From: Enterococcus crotali
Lineage (GTDB): Bacteria > Bacillota > Bacilli > Lactobacillales > Enterococcaceae
Reading direction: 5' to 3'
NCBI RefSeq assembly: GCF_000633635.1
Contig: NZ_AYPQ01000006.1
Coordinates: 248,044-312,043, forward strand
Length of the DNA: 64,000 nucleotides
How positions within the stretch are numbered: the first letter of the stretch is position 1; each line of letters opens with the position of its first letter. The position numbers and the translations under genes are program-made. Below, one piece after another: positions 36,746 to 45,888 of the stretch. Under the pieces are notes generated by a model. The model did no database searches and was not told the origin of the DNA. It saw only the letters and a program-made list of their open reading frames with translations.

Positions 36746-37339
36746 TTATTTTTCAGCATTCAAAATAAACATTGACGCATCTTGATTCATAAATATATTC
36801 TGACCGTGATAAAAAGTTCTACTAGAGACTGATTTAAATCCGATTTTTTCAAGTTGTTTTTTTAACTCAAGCTGAGAAAAACCATTATGAACTTTCTCAT
36901 GATTGATGTTTTCATTTTTATCAAAATCGACAACTAAAATATGTCCTTTGGAATTTAATGCTCGATATAATGACTTCAAACTATCAAGTGTATCAGGAAC
37001 ATGTAAGAGCACTAAAGAGACAATGATCAGGTCAGCTTTTATATTCAGCGTCTCTTCGTTAGCAAAACTCCCCACTACTGTTTTTACATTTGTTCGATTC
37101 ATTTGCGCAATTTTTTGGTCAACAACGTGGATCATTTCTTTAGATGGATCGACAAATAGCATTTCCTTAAATTCATCTGAAATTTGTAAACCAATCAATC
37201 CTGTGCCACAACCATAATCTAGGGCAGTTTTACCTGTTGTATCGCCTAGCTCTGTCTTGATTTCTTTTGTAATAATATTTGCTAGCTCTAGTTGTTTTGG
37301 TGAATCATAACGTTGCGCGATTTGATCAAAAACATTCAT
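36746..37339 (-). CDS. Class I SAM-dependent methyltransferase
   Basis: A 197-residue Rossmann-fold methyltransferase: motif I ALDYGCGTGLIGLQI (about residue 38), the acidic loop MLFVDPSKEM and motif VSLVLLHVPDT. The substrate cannot be deduced. It is a single gene with AAGGAGGAAAC before the start; no obvious partner is adjacent. Confidence 0.85.
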   Translation of the reverse strand: MNVFDQIAQRYDSPKQLELANIITKEIKTELGDTTGKTALDYGCGTGLIGLQISDEFKEMLFVDPSKEMIHVVDQKIAQMNRTNVKTVVGSFANEETLNIKADLIIVSLVLLHVPDTLDSLKSLYRALNSKGHILVVDFDKNENINHEKVHNGFSQLELKKQLEKIGFKSVSSRTFYHGQNIFMNQDASMFILNAEK

Positions 37340-37391
37340 CGTTTGTTTCCTCCTTGCAGCATTGTTTCATTCCTATTATTTATTTTGCATT

Positions 37392-37424
37392 ATTAAAAAA
37401 GAAGCCCCTCGGGACTTCTTTCGT
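37392..37424 (-). terminator. Intrinsic terminator after the L,D-transpeptidase gene
   Basis: On the minus strand, GAAGTCCC pairs with GGGGCTTC and is followed by six T. Confidence 0.8.
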
Positions 37425-37430
37425 TACGTT

Positions 37431-38888
37431 TTAAGCTGGTTCACCGTAATCCACTGGTTTGTCAAATTCTCCCGGTGCATCATCGTAGATATGTCCGTAG
37501 ATAATAACAGGCATTCCTGCATAAGCCCCATTGAAAATTTGCGCAACTGCGGCACCTGGTGTATTGATACAGCCGTTACTACCAAAGTTTGTTTTATAGG
37601 CTTCTTTGTTTCCGAAATACTCCGCTTTGTAATCAGCATCATGAATTCCGATTTGTGTTACCACGCCGCCAAAACTCTTCAATGGCATCCAATATTTTAC
37701 TGGTACGCTATAACTTGAACCATCTAGCATTTCGCCTTCCAGTTTTGTATCTGTGTCTTTATATAGAATAGTATGGAAGCCTGGAACAGTTGCAGTTCCT
37801 TTATTATAGCGACCTGTAATTACATCCGTTTCAACTACTTTGGCACCATCTTTAAAGAAATACATTTTTTGATCATTTAAATCGATTTCTACATAGTCTT
37901 TGTCAACTGTGGAAGATTGAGTTACGTCACCATCAATCGGTACTGTGATCTCTTCTGTATCCTTATCACTATTCAGTGCTTGAACAAGCAAATCTCTTGT
38001 TTGAGGCATATTGATATCCCAACCGTAGCTACCATTGTTTTTATACTTAGTTGTCACACCATGAACATTTTTAAAAATGATTGGTTTAAAAATCGAACCA
38101 TACGCTTGATTGGTTTGCTCTACCCAAGCATAGACTTTATTTGAGTCAACATCTCCATTTGCATCCATAAATGACTGTAATTCTTCTCTTGTAAGAGTTA
38201 GTTTTTCGCCATTGATATTTAATGTGATTGTTTTATTTTCTTTTTTAGACAATTTTGTTAGTTTTTCCTGCAATCCCTTATCATCTTTAGTAACTGCTGG
38301 TTTTTGGTAAAACTCTTTTACGTCATAGACATAATTTCCTTTATTTTCGTCAACATCTTTCAAGACTTGATTCATCAAAGCCTCTTTATCCACTGCAGTC
38401 CCAGTTTGTTCTGCTAGGATTTGATACTTACCATCAACTTTTTCGATTCGAGCGTCTTGACTTGGCGTTCCTTCTTCAAAGGTCAGCTCATTCAATTTAT
38501 TTTTCAACTCAGTTTTGTAATCTTCATTGATCGGTAATTTAATAGAACGGTCCCCAATATTTTGTTTCAAATATTCTTCTGTGATTTGGTATTTTTCAGG
38601 TAACTCTATTTTTTCTTCTTTGTCATTTACTTTAATAACAACAGCTTCAGCTTTATTCAGCTCTTCTAGCTTCTTTTTGGCATCTTTTGCGTTTAATAAA
38701 CTGATATCAATACCATTGGCTTTTGCTGTGATGAAAAAATGTGATTGGAAATAGACAAGCCCACCAGTAAATACCAATGCTAAGCAAATCAACAGACCAA
38801 CTACAGGAACTAACCATTTCTTTTTCTTCTTATTTAGAGGCGCCTTCGTATTTTTTGCCGAGCGACTAACTGATTCTTCATTTTCCAT
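37431..38888 (-). CDS. L,D-transpeptidase (Ldt_fm-like)
   Basis: A 485-residue wall enzyme: cytoplasmic tail, membrane helix (about residues 25-47), two PG_binding_4 type domains (about 60-330) and a C-terminal YkuD catalytic domain (about 340-475). The catalytic signature is complete: IGIHDADYK with the histidine and NFGSNGCINTPG with the nucleophilic cysteine. It makes 3-to-3 peptidoglycan cross-links, which in E. faecium (Ldt_fm) can bypass beta-lactams. The length matches Ldt_fm. It is monocistronic; the region upstream (38889-39315) shows nothing recognisable apart from AT-rich sequence. Confidence 0.92.
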   Translation of the reverse strand: MENEESVSRSAKNTKAPLNKKKKKWLVPVVGLLICLALVFTGGLVYFQSHFFITAKANGIDISLLNAKDAKKKLEELNKAEAVVIKVNDKEEKIELPEKYQITEEYLKQNIGDRSIKLPINEDYKTELKNKLNELTFEEGTPSQDARIEKVDGKYQILAEQTGTAVDKEALMNQVLKDVDENKGNYVYDVKEFYQKPAVTKDDKGLQEKLTKLSKKENKTITLNINGEKLTLTREELQSFMDANGDVDSNKVYAWVEQTNQAYGSIFKPIIFKNVHGVTTKYKNNGSYGWDINMPQTRDLLVQALNSDKDTEEITVPIDGDVTQSSTVDKDYVEIDLNDQKMYFFKDGAKVVETDVITGRYNKGTATVPGFHTILYKDTDTKLEGEMLDGSSYSVPVKYWMPLKSFGGVVTQIGIHDADYKAEYFGNKEAYKTNFGSNGCINTPGAAVAQIFNGAYAGMPVIIYGHIYDDAPGEFDKPVDYGEPA

Positions 38889-39315
38889 TGAGCTATCTTC
38901 CTTTTTTATGATTTATATGTTTCTTTTGATGCAACACTTTTTTCTGTCTATAGAAATTAAATAATGGAAGCAACTCTTCCTACAATTGTTTTGACTTTGT
39001 CTACTTATTCCTACATAGAATCGACAATTTAAGGTTAGTTTAGTCAAATTCGCTTTATTGTTCAATTAATTTGCTTACATATGAGAAAAAAATCATGTTT
39101 TGTATGTATAAATGCTGGAATTCTATTTTTTCCGATAAACAGGCATCAAGCGTGATCAAAATTTAATACAGTGTACCTACTATTCTATCATACATGCATA
39201 AGAGGAAAAAAGCCCATTTAGCAATATATTTTATTAAATTCTTATTTATTTACAATAAAAGCTATTACACAACCTAATTTTCACTTGCTGTCAAAAAAAA
39301 GAGCTAAAAATACAC

Positions 39316-40173
39316 TTATTTTGACGATTTAAAATAAAATGCTGTCGAATAGCCTATAACCTTCTCAGCTGTTTTTTGGTCATATACTAAATTGTTTTTT
39401 TCTGAAAACTGCTGAGCATAATAATCAAACTGCTTTTGTAAAGAAAGTAGTGCAGACCAACCTGCGGCAATACTAGAAACGTCCATGGTTTTTAACAGTA
39501 CTTCATACTCTACGTTCGTCAAATAATTCGGTAAGTACTTATAGTTTTTCCCAACACTAAAATCGTACCCATTATCAGCACCTGCTCGCCAGGAGAGCAA
39601 ACGTAAAAGTTCTTTTTGACAATGCTCATTCAGATGATCTGCTGCATAAAACAATTCATTACGCCATAAACCTTTCACTACATACGTACTGACCCACCAA
39701 AATTCATTACAGCAATCTGAAAATTCAGCTTGACTAGGACGTTTGATCCAATATTCCTGATCCGTTGCTTCTGCCTGATCAGGTAATAATTGTTCTTTAT
39801 CCAATAAAACCTTGGCTAAACGATCTCCTTCATGCCAACAATCCGCCTGCTCTTTAGGACAAAGAGTCAAATCAATTCGGTTACCATCTTCAAATAACAT
39901 TAAATAAGTAAAGCGTCCATTGTTCGTTGGTGGAAATAATTCCATTGCTTCTGGTGTCTGCATAATTAAACGCGCTCCAAATTGATCGATCCACGATGGA
40001 TCACAAAGAAAAGATTCAACAGACTCCACAATATAGACAATATCATAATCCTGAAATAAATCTTTAGGAGCCTTTTTATTTGCCCGCGAGCCATTCATCC
40101 CAACAGCCAAAACTCTAGGATCATTTACTGCTGAATCTAAAATCAAACGAAACATCTCTTGCTCACTTCTCAT
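39316..40173 (-). CDS. Aminoglycoside 6-adenylyltransferase-like protein (ANT(6)/AadE family)
   Basis: A 285-residue nucleotidyltransferase of the streptomycin adenylyltransferase family (PF04439). The N-terminal GMNGSRANKKAPKDLFQDYD segment (about residues 25-44) carries the GSR nucleotide motif and the acidic metal ligands (QDYDIVY), and RIDLTLCPKEQ holds the third. Family enzymes inactivate streptomycin; this copy sits among core genes with no mobile DNA beside it, so it may be an intrinsic chromosomal homologue of uncertain activity. A GAGGGAAGGG precedes the start. Confidence 0.88.
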   Translation of the reverse strand: MRSEQEMFRLILDSAVNDPRVLAVGMNGSRANKKAPKDLFQDYDIVYIVESVESFLCDPSWIDQFGARLIMQTPEAMELFPPTNNGRFTYLMLFEDGNRIDLTLCPKEQADCWHEGDRLAKVLLDKEQLLPDQAEATDQEYWIKRPSQAEFSDCCNEFWWVSTYVVKGLWRNELFYAADHLNEHCQKELLRLLSWRAGADNGYDFSVGKNYKYLPNYLTNVEYEVLLKTMDVSSIAAGWSALLSLQKQFDYYAQQFSEKNNLVYDQKTAEKVIGYSTAFYFKSSK

Positions 40174-40333
40174 ACCCTTCCCTCATTTCTTCCTCTTGTA
40201 CATAGAGTATAGTACAAGCTACTACACTTTGTTATACTTTCTCTTAAAATCGTTAAAAAAACTTTAAAAAAGAAAATACTGCCCCCATATCTTTTAATTA
40301 TCTACTACACTAGATAAGAAAGGTTGTGGAGTT

Positions 40334-40915
40334 ATGAAATGGGTGAAACGAATCATGTTTATCATTATAGGGTTAGCTTTTATGTATGCGGCGCTTGTTC
40401 TTTTCTTGATTTTAAGCGGAACCAAAGAACAGCCAACTACGACACCTGATACGGTCCTTATTTTAGGGGCTCAAGTTAGAGGTTCTTCAAAAGATAATGC
40501 ATATCCAAGTACTGTTTTAAAAGAACGTTTGGATGCAGCAATTCCTTATTTAAAAAAATATCCAAATACAACGGTCATCGTTTGCGGGGGACAAGGGAAT
40601 GATGAACCAGATAGCGAAGCTAATGTGATGGCAGAATATTTAAGAGTCAATGGTATTTCACAAAAACAAATTCTGATCGAAGATACATCTACCCGTACAA
40701 AAGAAAATATTCTAAATGCTCAAAAGAAACAAAAATTAGGCAATACAGTTCTCGTTACAAGTGATTTTCATATGTATCGTTCGAAATTATTAGCAAAACG
40801 ATTAGGGATTTCTGAAGTCAGTGGATTACCTTCTGTTTCTAAATCTTCTGCTGTATTTAAAACCTATGTCAGAGAGATCTGTGCGTTGGGCTACGGTTTA
40901 CTTTTTGACCATTGA
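40334..40915 (+). CDS. YdcF/SanA-like membrane protein (DUF218)
   Basis: A 193-residue protein with one N-terminal membrane helix (about residues 7-28) and an external DUF218 domain: DTVLILGAQVRG, TTVIVCGGQGNDEPDSEA, EDTSTRTKENI and LVTSDFHMYRSKLLAKRLG are the family's conserved blocks. Members of the SanA/ElyC/YdcF group act in cell-envelope maintenance, exact reaction unknown. GGAG lies close to the ATG. A hairpin and a possible tiny gene follow at 40936-41016. Confidence 0.88.
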   Translation: MKWVKRIMFIIIGLAFMYAALVLFLILSGTKEQPTTTPDTVLILGAQVRGSSKDNAYPSTVLKERLDAAIPYLKKYPNTTVIVCGGQGNDEPDSEANVMAEYLRVNGISQKQILIEDTSTRTKENILNAQKKQKLGNTVLVTSDFHMYRSKLLAKRLGISEVSGLPSVSKSSAVFKTYVREICALGYGLLFDH

Positions 40916-40935
40916 TCGATTTCTTCAAAAAAAGA

Positions 40936-40958
40936 CCCGCCCTTTGGGGAAGGGCGGG
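40936..40958. other. GC-rich hairpin between the YdcF-like gene and a tiny open frame
   Basis: CCCGCCCT pairs perfectly with AGGGCGGG around seven bases, strikingly GC-rich in this AT-rich DNA. On the minus strand it is followed by TCTTTTTTT and could end the WxL cluster 2 transcript; on the plus strand it sits two bases before AAAGGAG of the tiny frame. Confidence 0.7.
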
Positions 40959-40971
40959 AAAGGAGTTAAAA

Positions 40972-41016
40972 ATGAAAAAGTGTTTTGTTAGGGTTGTTGT
41001 TGGTATATTTATATAA
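40972..41016 (+). CDS. Possible 14-residue peptide gene
   Basis: ATG to TAA encodes MKKCFVRVVVGIFI, a basic N-terminus and hydrophobic tail, preceded by AGGAG at an ideal spacing of six bases. The peptide is too short to classify. It could be a leader peptide, a small membrane-active peptide or chance. No promoter is obvious; it may be read from the YdcF-like gene. Confidence 0.3.
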   Translation: MKKCFVRVVVGIFI

Positions 41017-41132
41017 TAGTAGAAAATTGTGAAGAAAATATGATGTAAATTCTTTTATTTTATTAATTTTCTATTTAAAATCATCGATATTTTTCACTAT
41101 CTAATCAAAATAATTCAGTATGGATAAACTAG

Positions 41133-42215
41133 CTACTCTTTAGGTTTATCCATGCTCTTTTGTAGTTCCTCGTATTTTTCTTGTTGCCTCTTTTGTTCTT
41201 TTTTCATTTTTTGATTGAAATAATAAATAATTCCTAAGATCACAGCTAAAATCCCTGCACTTATCCCTACAATAAGCATCCATGGAAGCTGCGCTTTCTG
41301 ATCTGGTGGTAGATTGATTGCCGTTGCATTGTATTTTTTAGCCTCTTTTTCCTTTATTTTAAATGTTTCTTCCCAAGTCCAATCTTTGTAGCCATCATTG
41401 GCTTTGATTTTAAGCGTATAATGACCTGCAACAAAAGGCTGATCTTTTAAATCGATTTTATAATTAAAATTCGTATTTGGGGCCATTGTTAATGATTCTT
41501 GATAATTCTCATAACGTGGTTTTGCTTCATCTTCATAGTAAAGTTTTGCATCCATCAGCAACGTTTTAATCATTGCTGATTCTTTATTTTGAATGTTCAT
41601 AATGACTGCGTTATTTCCGTTTATTTGTGTAGTCTCGACCTTGTTCAAGGCCAATTCGGGTTTGACTTCTTTATCTGTCTCACTTAATAAAACACCAACA
41701 ACATATGAAAAACGATTACCAACTGCTAAAGCCCCCTGACTTTTTTCTTTTTTATCCTCTTTCTGTTCAAAATAAAGACCTCCTAAAACATACCCATCAA
41801 AAGAATCTTTAGGGACATCTATCACACATTCAACTATCTTATTTGATTTTTTTGGTAAAACAATTTCTTTAGGTACCTTTGCAATTTCGCTAAATGTAAT
41901 AACAGCTGATGAATCTTTTTTCGTATTCTTATAAGAATAATCAACAATCCCATTATCATTCGTTATTGCCGAATTTGCCGAAGCAAAAACAGTAACCGCG
42001 TCTTCCGTTTCATTGGTCAGCGCTACGCTAATCGTCTGTGACTTTCCAGGTTCTACTCTTAAATCAAAATAACTAATTTCCTTACTCCGTTGATTTTCTG
42101 GTAAGATCGCTTTAACACTAAAATCGATTTCACTAGCATGACTGATCGTGCCGATAGTCGTTGAGAATAATATAAAAATAATAGCATATAAACATGTAGA
42201 TAGCTTTTCTCTCAT
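41133..42215 (-). CDS. WxL-interacting surface protein (DUF916/DUF3324), cluster 2
   Basis: A 360-residue protein with the same plan as 12869-13912: signal peptide (about 1-28), WxL peptidoglycan-binding domain (FSVKAILPENQRSKE onwards), host-binding domain (VGNRFSYVVGVLLSET region), membrane helix near residue 315 (LPWMLIVGISAGILAVILGI) and a long charged cytoplasmic tail. The ATG at 42215 is eight bases after AAGGAG. Last gene of cluster 2; a perfect hairpin separates it from the WxL gene upstream. Confidence 0.9.
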   Translation of the reverse strand: MREKLSTCLYAIIFILFSTTIGTISHASEIDFSVKAILPENQRSKEISYFDLRVEPGKSQTISVALTNETEDAVTVFASANSAITNDNGIVDYSYKNTKKDSSAVITFSEIAKVPKEIVLPKKSNKIVECVIDVPKDSFDGYVLGGLYFEQKEDKKEKSQGALAVGNRFSYVVGVLLSETDKEVKPELALNKVETTQINGNNAVIMNIQNKESAMIKTLLMDAKLYYEDEAKPRYENYQESLTMAPNTNFNYKIDLKDQPFVAGHYTLKIKANDGYKDWTWEETFKIKEKEAKKYNATAINLPPDQKAQLPWMLIVGISAGILAVILGIIYYFNQKMKKEQKRQQEKYEELQKSMDKPKE

Positions 42216-42246
42216 CACTAAAACTCCTTTTTCACTCCTTATAATG

Positions 42247-42292
42247 ATACTGAAAAGAACACTATTTAGTAACGATAGGTTCTTTTCAGTAT
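42247..42292 (-). other. Intercistronic hairpin between WxL and WxL-interacting genes, cluster 2
   Basis: ATACTGAAAAGAAC (42247-42260) pairs perfectly with GTTCTTTTCAGTAT (42279-42292) around 18 bases, without a following T run. It could slow transcription, protect the upstream message end or be a processing site, making the WxL protein more abundant than its anchor. Confidence 0.75.
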
Positions 42293-42348
42293 AGTAGACA
42301 TCTGCTCCCGTTATTTATAGTTGGAAAATCAAAAACTTTAGCTAGCTA

Positions 42349-43086
42349 TTATAATGGGCTGTCATTCAATGTCCAGGTAAGTGTAGTTTTATACTGATCA
42401 TTGGTAACTTTTGTCGTCGTATTAGGTACAGTTAATTTGACTCCTTGGGCAGCTCCAGCTCCTGATCCAAATGCAAGTGTCCAAGTCCCCATTCCGGTAG
42501 ACAATGCTGCAGTTGCTACTGGAGAAGATGATGCACCCGTAGGATCTAAGGTGACAGGTACTGTTACAGGTGCTAATGCGAGTAGTTCGGTAGAATTAGG
42601 CGTTGCGGCTACCAAACTCATCTGAGCATTTGTCAACACAGCTGGTGTGCTATCGGATGTTTGGAATTGACCATTTTGCTTTACAGTTAATTTCCAGCCA
42701 AGATTCAAGCCGCGTTTATCGGTTACTTGAGCGTAGTTAGGGACACTGATCAATGTAGAAAGTGAGTTTTGAACTTGGTCCAATTGAGCATAATACGTTG
42801 CATTTACTGTTTGAATCACCTTAGTTCCAAAATGAAAATTAGAGACATAATCCAAACTTAGTGGCCCACCGGTTCCTGGTTGATGTGGATCGCCTGGATT
42901 CGGAGTAACAGGTGACGTTGGGTCCGTTGGATTAACAGGTGGTGTTATCGTTGTATCTTGAGAAAAGCTAATATCTGCATTTGATGTTAACGAACCTACA
43001 GCTACTGCTTCTCCAATTATTCCTCCAACAAAGCTAAACGAAGTAAATACAGCAAGCAGTGATAACGAGCCTAGAATCTTTTTCAT
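42349..43086 (-). CDS. WxL-domain surface protein, small, cluster 2
   Basis: A 245-residue secreted protein with a signal peptide (about residues 1-29), a Pro/Thr-rich linker (about 45-75, VTPNPGDPHQPGTGG) and a WxL domain with both motifs, LGWKLTV and the C-terminal TTLTWTLNDSPL. It lies 67 bases after the large protein gene. A GAAGGAAG precedes the ATG. Paralogue of 14036-14638. Confidence 0.92.
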   Translation of the reverse strand: MKKILGSLSLLAVFTSFSFVGGIIGEAVAVGSLTSNADISFSQDTTITPPVNPTDPTSPVTPNPGDPHQPGTGGPLSLDYVSNFHFGTKVIQTVNATYYAQLDQVQNSLSTLISVPNYAQVTDKRGLNLGWKLTVKQNGQFQTSDSTPAVLTNAQMSLVAATPNSTELLALAPVTVPVTLDPTGASSSPVATAALSTGMGTWTLAFGSGAGAAQGVKLTVPNTTTKVTNDQYKTTLTWTLNDSPL

Positions 43087-43153
43087 TTTTACTTCCTTCT
43101 TTCTTTTTCAATTTATTTTAACTTCCTATTTTTTTTAAGAAGCTAAGTCAAAA

Positions 43154-45355
43154 TTATAAAGGAGCATCTGATAAAATCCATTGCAATTGTGCTGTGTAGG
43201 ACTCATTGACATTGATATTTGCACTAGGAGTAAGATTTAGGAACACACCATTTTGCTGATTCCACGAAATGACAACATTATTATTATCCGGCGAAGTATA
43301 AGCATACGCCTCCGAGGCAATCGCAGTTATGGTATTATCTTGACCATTTTTTCGATAAACAAATGCTTGATCGATCGTTTTATTGGTCGTTGTAGATTTC
43401 ATTGGCTGATTTTCTCTAACAAACAAATGCCACTGACTCTTCGTCACTCGACCATCTGCCACGATCAAAGAAGTATTCACTATACTTGGACTATAGGTTG
43501 TTGTTTTCGTTGGTACAGGTATACTTTTAAAAGAGATTTGAGTAGGAGATTGAACAAATCGTAACGTTCCGTCTGCTACTTGAATTGAATTTGCATTATT
43601 TTTGAGAGGTATTGCTGTTCCACCACCATCAGCCCCTCCCACAATACTTGAAAAAGGCAACGTTTGTCCTGTCATATTTTGAGCTACGACACCCGTATAT
43701 TGCAAGGTATAACTTGTATTTGCTTGTGTAAAATTATTTACTGCCAGTGGATTTTGATAATACCAGTACTGCATATTTAAAGTTGAATCTGTTAGAAGCT
43801 GTGTGCCTGATACAGGTGTTTGTACGCCTGTGCTAGACGTTCGAATCAACGTTACTGGGCTTACCTGTGTTAGCCCATTTGGCACATAAGCTTTTAACAT
43901 TTGCTGTCCCCATGTTGCCGGTTGATTTGTCAAAGTTGTCGTCAATGTATAACGAACAGTTTGTCCTGTCACAATAGACGGTGCAGCTTCCCAGTTTCCC
44001 TGCGCATTCAGCCTTTCAATTTTTTGTACAACTGAAATAGCTGGTGCTAAATAAGGGACTGTTTGTGTATACCCTGCACTCGTTACTAAAACAGCACCCG
44101 TTCTGTTACTTAATCCTTGGACCGACAAACTAATTGTTTCTCCACCATTAAACATGGGCAAATTAGAAAATTGAAAACTGCCATTTCCATTTAGCGGAGC
44201 TGTATATACGGTTCCTCCATTTATTTGCAAAGCCACTTGATAAGTCCCTGCATTTGTTTGCACGGCAGTTCCTAAAAGCTGTGTAGTTCCTGGTGTTACC
44301 GAACTGGTAGTCACAGGCTGAATTGGCCAACTGACAGCTTGCGGAGCGGAAACTGGACTTTGAATATAATTGCTTGTTGTTTTTGATTGGGCAATGATAA
44401 GTGCTGTAACACTATCTCCATACTGTAAAGCTGAAGCTAAAGCTGTGTTGAAATTTCCAGAAGCATCGACTGGTATACTACTAATAATTATTGGTGCCGA
44501 AGTCCCATCTGAACGGGTAATCGTCAACTGAACAGTATAATTATACCCACTATTTTGTACCTGTTGAATCTTTCCACTCACGGATGTTTGTAAATTCAAC
44601 AGTGGACTATTTAAGACCGGTGCTGTAACATTTGGAACACTTGTCCCAATCGACATAGAAGGTAAAGCGATTACACCTGACTGTGAAATATTTCCTATAG
44701 TTAAGTTTATAATATTCAACCCATCTGTTGATGAACCAAAAACCCCTTTAATAGGGTAATTTACACCATTACTTGCTGGTGGGATCGTGATGCCATTTTG
44801 ATATAAAGCTGCAACGTCAAAATTGAAACTAACGGCCCAACGACTAAGTCCTAATAAACTGACAAGATTAGTCGGGAATGTAACGTAAACTGAATTATAA
44901 GTACTACTATAAGCCAATGTAAATCCACGATTTGTATCATGAATATTGTAAGAAGCATTTCCAATCAACGGGGCAGGAAACGTTACTGTACCTCCAAGTA
45001 GTGATAAAAAGCTCTGTTGTTTTGTCGTACTACCATTAATTTGATTAGCTATTTCAGGCGGCAATTGGAGCATAATTACAGGTTGTCCGCCAAGGGATAA
45101 ATCTAGTGTAGGCGTATAAGTGTAGGTCATTGTGATAATCGATTGTCCAGTACTGCCAGTTACATACGTTCCACCAAGTGATCCTGAACCTACCGTAACC
45201 AAACGTTCTTGGATATCCTTTGTCATTTCAGATTGTTCATTTTCTTCGGGTGGTTCACTCACTACTTCGTCTTCTGCAAAAGACTGTTGCATACCGATTT
45301 GTAGAACGCACAACATCAATCCTACTAAAGATAGAAATAACCATTTACGTTTCAC
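43154..45355 (-). CDS. Large WxL-domain surface protein, cluster 2
   Basis: A 733-residue exported protein (GTG start at 45355, seven bases after GGGGAGG). Signal peptide residues 1-27 (cleavage near QSFAED), an adhesive-type domain (VIMLQLPPEIANQING region), Ig-like modules, and a C-terminal WxL domain with SQWHLFV (about residue 635) and the final QLQWILSDAPL. It is therefore bound to peptidoglycan directly, unlike the large protein of cluster 1. First gene of cluster 2. Confidence 0.9.
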   Translation of the reverse strand: MKRKWLFLSLVGLMLCVLQIGMQQSFAEDEVVSEPPEENEQSEMTKDIQERLVTVGSGSLGGTYVTGSTGQSIITMTYTYTPTLDLSLGGQPVIMLQLPPEIANQINGSTTKQQSFLSLLGGTVTFPAPLIGNASYNIHDTNRGFTLAYSSTYNSVYVTFPTNLVSLLGLSRWAVSFNFDVAALYQNGITIPPASNGVNYPIKGVFGSSTDGLNIINLTIGNISQSGVIALPSMSIGTSVPNVTAPVLNSPLLNLQTSVSGKIQQVQNSGYNYTVQLTITRSDGTSAPIIISSIPVDASGNFNTALASALQYGDSVTALIIAQSKTTSNYIQSPVSAPQAVSWPIQPVTTSSVTPGTTQLLGTAVQTNAGTYQVALQINGGTVYTAPLNGNGSFQFSNLPMFNGGETISLSVQGLSNRTGAVLVTSAGYTQTVPYLAPAISVVQKIERLNAQGNWEAAPSIVTGQTVRYTLTTTLTNQPATWGQQMLKAYVPNGLTQVSPVTLIRTSSTGVQTPVSGTQLLTDSTLNMQYWYYQNPLAVNNFTQANTSYTLQYTGVVAQNMTGQTLPFSSIVGGADGGGTAIPLKNNANSIQVADGTLRFVQSPTQISFKSIPVPTKTTTYSPSIVNTSLIVADGRVTKSQWHLFVRENQPMKSTTTNKTIDQAFVYRKNGQDNTITAIASEAYAYTSPDNNNVVISWNQQNGVFLNLTPSANINVNESYTAQLQWILSDAPL

Positions 45356-45425
45356 ACGAACGCCTCCCCATTAACAAGTGATTATAGCAATATATTTGAT
45401 TTTCGATCGCTTGAAATAATGCAAA

Positions 45426-45454
45426 AATATAATTTAAAAAATATTTTATGTAAA
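45426..45454 (-). promoter_or_regulatory. Promoter of WxL cluster 2
   Basis: On the minus strand, TTTACA (45449-45454), 17 bases, TATATT (45426-45431). It gives a leader of about 65 bases to the GTG start. Confidence 0.65.
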
Positions 45455-45803
45455 AAAAGAATAAAAGTCTTGCTTCGTTACCCTGATTTTATACTGCTAC
45501 TATAATAAAGTAAAATATTTGAGATCACTATTTTTATATTATTAACTCGAAAAAACTAGTTTAAAAATGAAACCCACAACAGTTCTCGCTTAAAGATATC
45601 ATTTTGAATTATTCTCTTTGTAAAATTATGTTCGTTTCCTTACTAACCATAAAAAACTGTCTTCTCGTAAATCAATTAAACTTAAAGAGTTCAGCCTTAG
45701 CCAACTCCATTTTCTCAAAAATTTCATTAAAATGCTAAATATTTGAGAATTAAAGAGAAAAGTGCTATTATACTATTGTTCTTAGTTTTTTCATATTGTG
45801 TTT

Positions 45804-45840
45804 CCCTTCATATAGTGTGTGTATGAAGGGTTTATTTTTG
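45804..45840 (+). terminator. Plus-strand terminator with no annotated gene upstream
   Basis: CCCTTCATA pairs with TATGAAGGG and runs into TTTATTTTTG on the plus strand. The genes on both sides are on the minus strand, so a short plus-strand transcript may end here. No open frame with a ribosome binding site is seen in 45455-45803. Confidence 0.65.
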
Positions 45841-45850
45841 TACTTAGATA

Positions 45851-45882
45851 AAAAAAGAACCCTTAGCTATAAGGATTCTTAG
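45851..45882 (-). terminator. Intrinsic terminator after yebC
   Basis: On the minus strand, TAAGAATCCTTA pairs with TAAGGGTTCTT and is followed by a T run. Confidence 0.85.
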
Positions 45883-45888
45883 ACTTTA

